A stretch of DNA of 11,476 nt, taken from contig JAITHY010000224.1 in NCBI GenBank assembly GCA_031279715.1, forward strand, positions 1 to 11,476, written 5' to 3'. Source of the DNA: Verrucomicrobiales bacterium. GTDB taxonomy: Bacteria > Verrucomicrobiota > Verrucomicrobiia > Methylacidiphilales > JAAUTS01. This document shows, piece by piece, positions 1 to 5,485 of the stretch. The notes below the pieces were generated by a model. That model was given only the letters and a program-made list of their open reading frames with translations. It was not told the DNA's origin and did not search any database. Numbering within the stretch: position 1 is the stretch's first letter; every line of letters begins with the position of its first letter. Position numbers and translations under genes: made by a program.

Positions 1-1
1 A

Positions 2-1048
2 AAAATCGAGGCGCCATTCTACTGCTTCCATGACCGCGATGTGGCGCCGGAGGGCCGCTCCCTCAAGGAATCAAACGCGAACCTGGACAAAATCGTCGCG
101 CACCTGAAGAAATTGCAAAAATCCACCGGCGTCAAGCTGCTGTGGGGCACGGCCAACTTGTTCAGCAACCCGCGCTTCATGTGCGGCGCGGCGACGAACC
201 CCGACGCGCACGTGTTCGCCTACGCCGCCGCCCAGGTTAAAAAGGCGATGGAGGTGACCAAGGAACTGGGCGGGGAGAACTACGTCTTCTGGGGAGGGCG
301 CGAGGGCTATGAAACCCTGCTCAACACCAACTTGAAGAGGGAACAGGCGCACCTGGCGGCGTTTATGCACATGGCCGTGGACTACGCGAAACAAATCGGG
401 TTCAAAGGGCAGTTCCTCATCGAGCCAAAACCCAAGGAACCGACCAAGCACCAGTATGACTTTGACGTGGCCAGCGGCATCGCGTTCCTCAAAACCTTCG
501 GCCTGGACAAACACTTCAAGTTCAACATCGAGACCAACCACGCGACCCTGGCCGGACACACCTTCCAGCATGAAATCGACGTCGCGGCCTCGGTCGGAAT
601 GCTCGGCTCCATTGACGCGAACACCGGTGACACGCTCATCGGCTGGGACACAGACCAATTCAACACCGACGTCAAGGAACTGACGCTGGCGATGGTCTCC
701 ATCCTGCGCGCCGGGGGCCTGGGCAGCGGCGGCTTCAACTTCGACGCCAAATTGCGCCGGCCCTCGGTTGACATCGAGGATTTATTCCACGCGCACATCG
801 GCGGCATGGACGCCTACGCGCTGGCCTTCAAGCTCGCGCGGAAAATTCTCAAGGAAGGCAAGTTTGAAAAATTCGTCGCCGACCGCTACGCGTCTTACGA
901 CAGCGGCTTTGGCAAGGCGATTGAGCAGGGCAAGAGCAGCTTCAAGGAATTGGAGAAAACCGTCCTCAAGCTCGGCGAACCCAAACTGCGGAGCGGGAAG
1001 CAGGAATACCTGGAAAACCTGTTGAACACCTATTTGCACAATTCCTGA
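2..1048 (+). CDS. xylA: Xylose isomerase, 5'-truncated by the window edge
   Basis: Cytoplasmic enzyme that interconverts D-xylose and D-xylulose, the first step of the isomerase route of xylose use. The reading frame is open from base 2, so the GTG at 41 is not the start. The 348 visible residues align by eye, from memory, with E. coli XylA from about residue 92 to the end, so roughly 90 N-terminal residues are missing. The active site is intact with family spacing: His10 and Asp13 in FHDRDV (E. coli H101 and D104), Glu141 in LIEPKP, Glu177 and His180 in NIETNHATLAGH, Asp205 in DANTGD, Asp216 and Asp218 in GWDTDQ, Asp248 in NFDAK. These are the two-metal site ligands. The C-terminal LENLLNTYL is also typical. 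A strong terminator follows 15 bp after the stop, and a xylose transporter gene lies downstream. Confidence 0.96.
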   Translation, partial: KIEAPFYCFHDRDVAPEGRSLKESNANLDKIVAHLKKLQKSTGVKLLWGTANLFSNPRFMCGAATNPDAHVFAYAAAQVKKAMEVTKELGGENYVFWGGREGYETLLNTNLKREQAHLAAFMHMAVDYAKQIGFKGQFLIEPKPKEPTKHQYDFDVASGIAFLKTFGLDKHFKFNIETNHATLAGHTFQHEIDVAASVGMLGSIDANTGDTLIGWDTDQFNTDVKELTLAMVSILRAGGLGSGGFNFDAKLRRPSVDIEDLFHAHIGGMDAYALAFKLARKILKEGKFEKFVADRYASYDSGFGKAIEQGKSSFKELEKTVLKLGEPKLRSGKQEYLENLLNTYLHNS

Positions 1049-1063
1049 GCAAGCGAAAAAACC

Positions 1064-1102
1064 GGGCGCTGATGGTGAGCCTCACTGTCAGCGCCCTTTT
1101 TT
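1064..1102 (+). terminator. Rho-independent terminator after xylA, built from two inverted GCTGACGGTGA-like motifs
   Basis: Arms 1064-1077 and 1083-1096 pair over 14 positions (two G-U pairs) around a 5-base loop and are followed by six T (1097-1102). The left arm contains GCTGATGGTGA. The right arm, read on the - strand, contains GCTGACAGTGA. Each is one mismatch from the dispersed motif CGCTGACGGTGA. It should stop xylA transcription before xylE. Confidence 0.9.
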
Positions 1103-1177
1103 GCCCGGAGAAAATCGCAAATAAATTGGGATAACTATTGACGATACGAATGGCGCCGGTAAAACGTTAGGACAACT

Positions 1178-2623
1178 ATGAATGCAACCCCATCCAATCA
1201 GTCAGGCGGTCTCAACCCGTACATCATTCTAATCACCCTCATTGCCACGCTCGGCGGTTTGTTATTCGGCTACGACACCGCCGTCATCAGCGGGGCGGAG
1301 GGGAGTTTGAGGGAGTATTTCGTCAACCCCCGCGACATGGCGGATGTCAACACGGCGAACTCCCTGCATGGATTCGTCGTCGCCAGCGCGTTGATAGGCT
1401 GCATCATCGGCGGTTTCCTCGGCGGTTGGGTAAGCTCGGCCCTTGGGCGCAAGCGCGGGCTGATAGTCGCGGCGGCGCTCTTCCTCATCTCCGGTCTTGG
1501 CTCGGCGGCGCCGGAGTTTTTGTTCGCGAAGGTGGGCAGCGGCGGCGCGGGTTACATCTGGCACTTTGTGTTTTACCGCATCGTGGGCGGCGTCGGAGTT
1601 GGACTGGCGTCGATGTTGTCGCCGATGTACATTGCGGAAATCGCCCCGGCGCGGATTCGCGGCAACTTGGTCGCGTGGAACCAGGTTGCAATCATCGGGG
1701 GGATGTTGGTGGTGTATTTCGTCAATTACTTCATCGCCAAAAGCGGCGGCGGCGACGAATGGCTGAACACGATTGGCTGGCGCTATATGTTCCTGTCGCT
1801 GGGCGTGCCCGCGGCGTTGTTTTTGTTCCTGTTGTTCTTCGTGCCTGAAACGCCTCGTTACCTGATGCTGAAGAACCGAAAAGACGAGGCGCTGAAGGTG
1901 CTCCGCCGCCTGGGTAGCGAGGACGAGGCCCGGCGTGAAGTCGCTGAAATTGGCGCGTCGCTCGGCAAGCATCACTCCGGCAAACTGTTGTCCTTTGGCG
2001 TATTGGTGGTGGCCATCGGCTTGTTATTGTCCATCTTTCAGCAATTCATCGGCATTAACGTGGTGCTGTATTACGCGCCGCAAATTTTCAAGAACATGGG
2101 CAGCGGCACCAACGCGGCACTGTTGCAGACCATCATCGTCGGCGCGGTCAACCTGGGATTCACCGTCGTGGCGGTGCTGACGGTGGACAAATACGGGCGC
2201 AAGCCGCTGCAAATCATCGGCGCGTTGATCATGTGCGCCAGCATGGCGGCGCTGGGCTTTTCTTTCCTGTTGCATGAGCAGGGGATGATGGCGTTGGTTT
2301 GCATGCTTGCGTACATCGCCGGGTTCGCCGTCTCGTGGGGGCCGGTGACATGGGTGTTGCTGAGCGAAATTTTCCCGAACCAAATCCGCGCAAAGGCGCT
2401 GGCGCTGGCGGTGGCGGTGCAATGGATTGCCAACTACTTGGTGAGCTGGTCGTTCCCGATTTTGAACGATAATCCGCTGTTGGTGGAAAAATTCAACCAT
2501 GGCTTCGCGTACTGGATTTACGCGGTGATGGCGGCGCTCGCGGCGTGGTTTGTGTGGAAACTGGTTCCGGAGACCAAGGGGCGCACGCTGGAGGAGTTGG
2601 AACAATTATGGGTCAGGAAATAG
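1178..2623 (+). CDS. xylE: D-xylose/H+ symporter, XylE-type MFS sugar transporter
   Basis: Inner-membrane sugar porter of the major facilitator superfamily (481 residues; E. coli XylE has 491), predicted to import D-xylose with protons. Similarity to E. coli XylE runs end to end: GGLLFGYDTAVISG in TM1, the R-x-G-R/K-R-type loop SALGRKRG, PETPRYLM after TM6, VDKYGRKPLQ, and the C-terminal PETKGRTLEELE. Residues known to contact xylose in XylE are kept: Phe30 and Asp33, Gln169, Gln288, Gln289, Asn294, Tyr298, Asn325, Trp392, Gln415, Trp416. The match supports xylose rather than glucose or arabinose as substrate, though related hexoses cannot be excluded. The ATG at 1178 has AGGA a few bases upstream. 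A terminator separates it from xylA (129-bp gap), so it probably has its own promoter; I could not place one convincingly. The next gene starts 8 bp after its stop. Confidence 0.93.
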   Translation: MNATPSNQSGGLNPYIILITLIATLGGLLFGYDTAVISGAEGSLREYFVNPRDMADVNTANSLHGFVVASALIGCIIGGFLGGWVSSALGRKRGLIVAAALFLISGLGSAAPEFLFAKVGSGGAGYIWHFVFYRIVGGVGVGLASMLSPMYIAEIAPARIRGNLVAWNQVAIIGGMLVVYFVNYFIAKSGGGDEWLNTIGWRYMFLSLGVPAALFLFLLFFVPETPRYLMLKNRKDEALKVLRRLGSEDEARREVAEIGASLGKHHSGKLLSFGVLVVAIGLLLSIFQQFIGINVVLYYAPQIFKNMGSGTNAALLQTIIVGAVNLGFTVVAVLTVDKYGRKPLQIIGALIMCASMAALGFSFLLHEQGMMALVCMLAYIAGFAVSWGPVTWVLLSEIFPNQIRAKALALAVAVQWIANYLVSWSFPILNDNPLLVEKFNHGFAYWIYAVMAALAAWFVWKLVPETKGRTLEELEQLWVRK

Positions 2624-2631
2624 GGCGTGAA

Positions 2632-3612
2632 ATGTCACTTCAATTCAAACGCTTGGTGATGGTCAGCGGTGTCATGTTGCTCGCGCCGCTGATGATGACG
2701 CAAAATTTCGCCGCGAATACGGATGTTTCGTCCGCCGGGCCGGAGTGGATGAAAATGGACGTGGTGAAAAAGTCCCCACGGTCCGATATTTCCCATGAGT
2801 TGAACTGGTCTTACTCTTACGTGAACGGCAGCGACATCCATCGCGGCCCAACCTCCTACGGCAGTCTGGGTGAAAGTCACATGGATTTTTCCTATGTCGC
2901 GGGCATTCCGATCCACCGAAACTGGCAGTTGCGCGCGGGGCTGGCGTATGAGCGCTATGATTTCGGCTCGCTGAGCGGTTCGCTGCTGCCGAACACGCTG
3001 GGTGCGGCGGCGCTGGTGCTGGGGGTGGATGTTAATTTGTCGGAGAAATGGATTATGCGTGTGGAGACGCGCCCGGGCGTGTATGGCGATTTCAAAAATA
3101 TCGCTGAGGGTCAGGTCAATGTGCCGGTCATCATTGGCGGAACATATTTGGTGAGCGCGGACTTGCAATTTTTTCTCGGCGCGCAAATCAATCCGCATTT
3201 CGGCACAGGCATTTATCATTGGGACGACAGCCCGGTCATGCCCGGCGCTGGTTTGCGCTGGCATTTCGCCGACCAGTGGACGCTGATGCTCATGCTGCCC
3301 GACCCCGAAGTGCGCTGCGACGTGCTGGACAATCTGCAACTGTATGTTGGCGCGAGGATACGCGGTGGCAGTTACCGCATGGGCGGGAATTTCGGCAAAG
3401 CCTCCGGACGCGGTGAGTTGAGCAACGCCAACTTATCCTATCGCGAGATCCGTGCCGCCGTGGGCGCGCGATATAACCTCATGCCGGGCGTCACGCTGGA
3501 AATCGAGGGCGGCTCCGCCGTGACCCGTCAGTTTTATTATAGCGGCGCGGACATGCAATTTCATACTGACCCGGCGGGCTACGGGCAAATTCAACTCAAG
3601 GCGCAATTTTAA
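2632..3612 (+). CDS. Predicted outer-membrane beta-barrel protein in the xylose operon (DUF6268-like)
   Basis: A 326-residue exported protein. An N-terminal signal peptide is visible (FKR, then a hydrophobic run to about residue 22, probable cleavage near NFAA at 25-28). The rest has no long hydrophobic helix but alternating strands rich in aromatic residues and glycine, and it ends in QLKAQF with the terminal Phe typical of outer-membrane barrels. From memory it resembles the DUF6268 family (PVMPGAGLRWHFADQWTL, then LQLYVGARIRGGSYR); I could not check this. ATG 2632 is chosen because AGGG lies 6 bases upstream and a signal peptide follows directly; an in-frame ATG at 2608 would overlap xylE by 16 bp. 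The 8-bp gap to xylE implies co-transcription and suggests a role in passing xylose or xylo-oligosaccharides through the outer membrane. That role is inference. Confidence 0.75.
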   Translation: MSLQFKRLVMVSGVMLLAPLMMTQNFAANTDVSSAGPEWMKMDVVKKSPRSDISHELNWSYSYVNGSDIHRGPTSYGSLGESHMDFSYVAGIPIHRNWQLRAGLAYERYDFGSLSGSLLPNTLGAAALVLGVDVNLSEKWIMRVETRPGVYGDFKNIAEGQVNVPVIIGGTYLVSADLQFFLGAQINPHFGTGIYHWDDSPVMPGAGLRWHFADQWTLMLMLPDPEVRCDVLDNLQLYVGARIRGGSYRMGGNFGKASGRGELSNANLSYREIRAAVGARYNLMPGVTLEIEGGSAVTRQFYYSGADMQFHTDPAGYGQIQLKAQF

Positions 3613-3616
3613 CTGG

Positions 3617-3656
3617 CGCTGACGGTGAAATGCCGCTAGCGTTGACATTTTGTTTT
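3617..3656 (+). terminator. Probable terminator after the barrel gene, left arm made by CGCTGACGGTGA
   Basis: Five bases after the stop at 3612, arms 3617-3625 and 3633-3641 form a 9-position stem (one G-T wobble, one mismatch) around a 7-base loop. A T-rich tail (TTGACATTTTGTTTT) follows. The stem is weaker than the one after xylA. It ends just before tRNA-Ser. Confidence 0.55.
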
Positions 3657-3658
3657 CA

Positions 3659-3746
3659 GGACAGGTGACAGAGTGGTCTATTGTGCACGCCTGGAAAGCG
3701 TGTGTACCGCAAGGTACCGGAGGTTCGAATCCTCTCCTGTCCGCCA
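3659..3746 (+). tRNA. tRNA-Ser (anticodon GGA)
   Basis: An 88-base class II tRNA with encoded CCA. The acceptor stem GGACAGG (3659-3665) pairs with CCTGTCC (3736-3742), followed by discriminator G and CCA. The anticodon stem CACGC/GCGTG encloses the loop CTGGAAA (3691-3697), so the anticodon is GGA (3693-3695), reading UCC and UCU. A long variable arm with paired GTACC/GGTACC is diagnostic of tRNA-Ser. The T arm is GGAGG-TTCGAAT-CCTCT with a terminal G-U pair. The last 16 bases are repeated exactly at 4060-4075. Confidence 0.95.
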
Positions 3747-3762
3747 TAAATAGAAAATTTAC

Positions 3763-3794
3763 AAACGCCGAACGGATGAAACCCTTCAGCGTTT
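3763..3794. other. Imperfect hairpin downstream of tRNA-Ser and of the small - strand gene
   Basis: Arms 3763-3775 and 3782-3794 match as inverted repeats at 11 of 13 positions around a 6-base loop. On the - strand it lies 10 bases past the stop of the 45-codon gene and is followed by an AT-rich stretch (GTAAATTTTC), so it may end that transcript. On the + strand it may end the tRNA transcript, but no clear T run follows. Weak call. Confidence 0.35.
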
Positions 3795-3804
3795 GGGTTG
3801 GGGA

Positions 3805-3942
3805 TTATTTCTTTTTCTTGTCGGGACGCTGTGTTAGCGCGGATGCGGCGACGCTTTTAGCCTCCTTGCTTGCCTTGGGGTCGCGCAAAACTTTTGAAGC
3901 CAGCGAGCCTATCCGCTTGGATGTTGTTTCGTTCTCAGCCAT
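3805..3942 (-). CDS. Small basic conserved-type hypothetical protein, 45 residues
   Basis: The ATG is at 3942-3940 and the TAA at 3807-3805. AAGGTG (3949-3954) lies 6 bases before the start and makes a good ribosome binding site. The 45-residue product is lysine- and serine-rich: MAENETTSKRIG at the N-terminus, then SLASKVLRDP, SKEAKSVAASALTQR, and a terminal DKKKK. The pattern S-x-x-(A)SKVL-R-x-P-x-(A)S-K-x-x-K-S-x-A-x-SAL-x-Q resembles, from memory, short proteins annotated only as hypothetical in many distant bacteria, sometimes in one or two copies per chain. I know of no proven function and assign none. The middle is likely helical; there is no signal peptide or membrane segment. It is the only plausible gene between the two copies of the tRNA-Ser 3' end, so it may be the cargo of that interval. 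Confidence 0.72.
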   Translation of the reverse strand: MAENETTSKRIGSLASKVLRDPKASKEAKSVAASALTQRPDKKKK

Positions 3943-4052
3943 ATTTATCACCTTCTTTCCCTTGAATTCAATGTTGTTTTACAGGGAATAAACAAGGCGC
4001 GCAATAAAAAATCATTAATTCCGGCATGGGAAAGAAAACTGGTGAAAAAATG

Positions 4053-4075
4053 CTGGAAACCTCTCCTGTCCGCCA
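4053..4075 (+). repeat. Direct repeat of tRNA-Ser 3' end (att-like) or tRNA fragment
   Basis: Bases 4060-4075 equal 3731-3746 of tRNA-Ser exactly (16 of 16, including CCA). Immediately before, 4053-4059 reads CTGGAAA, the same as the anticodon loop at 3691-3697. The whole 23-base block can therefore also be read as a tRNA-Ser piece with 33 internal bases missing. The first reading suggests an attachment site, the second a degraded second tRNA copy. The 7-base addition could be chance. Confidence 0.75.
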
Positions 4076-4117
4076 ATGATAACGGGTGCGAAAAAGGGAT
4101 GTTTTTTGACGGGTAAG

Positions 4118-5074
4118 CTACGCCGTTTTTTCCGGGAGCAGGTTTTGCCGGAGAGGATGGACGCGGAATTTTTTGGGACTGATGCCGACGGTTTTCTTGA
4201 AGGCTTTGGAGAAGGCGAAGAGGTTGGAGTACCCCAATTCCTGGGCGATGGTCTCGATTTTTTCGTTGCTCAAATGCAACAGGCTCATGGCGTGGTTCAT
4301 GCGGAGCTTGGTGATTTTTTCGTACGGGGTAAAGCCAAGCTGGTTGATGCACAGCGAGTAAAACCGAGAGCGCGACAGTTTTGATTTTTGGATTAGCTCG
4401 TTGATGTCCAGCCGGTAATGGTTTGGATTTTTCTCAAATTCATCCCAGATTTCTTGCAGGCGAAGGATGACTGCGGATTGGTTGTTGTGGATGGAGGCTT
4501 GGCTGACGGCCCCCAATTCGTAGTTAAGGATTTCATAGATGCGGCGCCGGATTTCTTCCGCGCCGATGCCGGTGGAGTGTTCCAGACGGCGGAGTTTTTC
4601 CATGTAAAAGCGCATATCCAGCGCGTTGTTTTTCTCCCACGCCAGCCGTTTGGGTTCTTTCAAACCGTGGTAACATGGCAGACTTTCTCCGCGAAAGTGA
4701 AACCATACCATCGCCGTCAACTCACGGCTTTCATAACGGTAAGAACTGCCCGCCGGCATCAACCACGGCTCGCCGGGGAGGACGGTGTGGGTGTGGTACA
4801 GGGAGCTGAGCTTCACCTTGCCCATGAAGAGGAAGAGCATGACGTGATAAGGCGGTTTGACGCGCACGATTTCGTAGGGCGGGTGAGCGATGGAATAACC
4901 GGCGGCCTGAACTTTGCCGCCGCACAGTTCAGGCGAGTTGGGCGCGTGCAATGGCATGAACCACTGCAAACTGTTCCGCCCCATTTTAAAGACGGGGTAT
5001 TGCAGCAGTTGGGCGAGTTTTTTTCGTCCGGGTTTGTTCCTCTTGGCTGGATTTTTGGACATATGATTGTACAT
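4118..5074 (-). CDS. AraC-family transcriptional regulator, probably sugar-responsive
   Basis: Cytoplasmic DNA-binding regulator, 318 residues. The N-terminal half has the cupin-like ligand-binding pattern of AraC/XylS proteins (about residues 66-135: PPYEIVRVKPPYHVMLFLFMG, LPGEPWLMPAGSSYRYE, VWFHFRG). The C-terminal domain has two helix-turn-helix units: first about 223-243 (DINELIQKSKLSRSRFYSLC), second about 272-293 (KIETIAQELGYSNLFAFSKAFKK), closing with the signature GISPKKFR. The length is normal. The N-terminus is uncertain: ATG at 5074 gives the longest product, ATG at 5062 starts MSKNPAKRNK, and neither has a good ribosome binding site. It diverges from the pilin-like/glycosidase operon across a 408-bp gap, so it may control that operon, or the xylose genes on its other side. 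The ligand is unknown. Confidence 0.9.
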   Translation of the reverse strand: MYNHMSKNPAKRNKPGRKKLAQLLQYPVFKMGRNSLQWFMPLHAPNSPELCGGKVQAAGYSIAHPPYEIVRVKPPYHVMLFLFMGKVKLSSLYHTHTVLPGEPWLMPAGSSYRYESRELTAMVWFHFRGESLPCYHGLKEPKRLAWEKNNALDMRFYMEKLRRLEHSTGIGAEEIRRRIYEILNYELGAVSQASIHNNQSAVILRLQEIWDEFEKNPNHYRLDINELIQKSKLSRSRFYSLCINQLGFTPYEKITKLRMNHAMSLLHLSNEKIETIAQELGYSNLFAFSKAFKKTVGISPKKFRVHPLRQNLLPEKTA

Positions 5075-5482
5075 CTGGATATTTGAATTGCCCGCTCCCT
5101 CGTCGCCATAATTAACCAGGGATAATTTTTGTCTCCGACATGAAAGTCAATATGATTACAAACACCGGATTCCGCAAGGAAAAATTAATTGCGGACTGGA
5201 CAAATGATAACATTGCGCAGTTGTTCAACGTGTGCCATGCCGGGCTGTCGTCGCGTGAGAGATTGGTGCTGAAGGCTGGCGCGGAGAGCCTTCCCAAGGG
5301 TGTGGTAATTTTTTCACAGGAAGAAAAAAATACGCGCCCGCGCCTTTTGTCGTTGAAAAATCCCCGCCGTTTTTCGCCGCGTTCGTTTGAGTCGGCAATA
5401 GTGTGTTTTTTTTTAGTGGTAAAAAATACACATCGTCAGCGGCGGCGCTGGCGGAAGTTCAAGGCAATTCAACAAAGGACTG
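5075..5482. other. Divergent intergenic region, 408 bp, between araC-type gene and pilin-like operon
   Basis: Should contain the promoters of both flanking transcription units, but I see no convincing -35/-10 pair, operator palindrome or hairpin beyond a short CAGCG-GCGG-CGCTG stem near 5437. A long + strand frame from 5140 crosses it without a ribosome binding site and runs into the next gene out of frame; I regard it as noncoding. Two short strings (TGGATATTTGAATT at 5076-5089, TGGACAAATG at 5197-5206) recur in the gap after the glycosidase gene. AAGGA at 5475-5479 is the ribosome binding site of the next gene. Confidence 0.5.
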
Positions 5483-5485
5483 ATG

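Larger units (their letters stand above)
3731..4075. mobile_element. Possible mini-element or scar bounded by duplicated tRNA-Ser 3' end
   Basis: The last 16 bases of tRNA-Ser (3731-3746) recur exactly in the same orientation at 4060-4075. This is how integrative elements using a tRNA 3' end leave attL and attR. Only 329 bp separate the two repeat starts. No integrase is present. The interval is visibly more AT-rich than its neighbours and holds one 45-codon gene on the - strand. It could be a non-autonomous unit mobilised in trans, the remnant of a larger deleted island, or a local duplication. Only the repeat itself is certain. Confidence 0.35.

Noticed and set aside
41..43. GTG at 41 as the start of xylose isomerase
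   Set aside because: The frame is open upstream to base 2 and those codons encode the conserved APFYCFHDRDV region with the catalytic His, so the gene starts outside the window.
1138..1166. Candidate promoter TTGACG...TAAAAC before xylE
   Set aside because: The -10 is poor and a start about 6 bases before the ATG would leave almost no leader; not strong enough to call.
3642..3647. TTGACA before tRNA-Ser as a -35 box
   Set aside because: The matching -10 would lie inside the tRNA gene; it is better read as part of the T-rich terminator tail.
3650..3991. 113-codon + strand frame overlapping tRNA-Ser
   Set aside because: It begins inside the terminator/tRNA region and is antisense to the better supported 45-codon gene.
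4118..5086. Long + strand frames opposite the AraC-type gene
   Set aside because: Shadows of a gene with clear helix-turn-helix signatures on the - strand.
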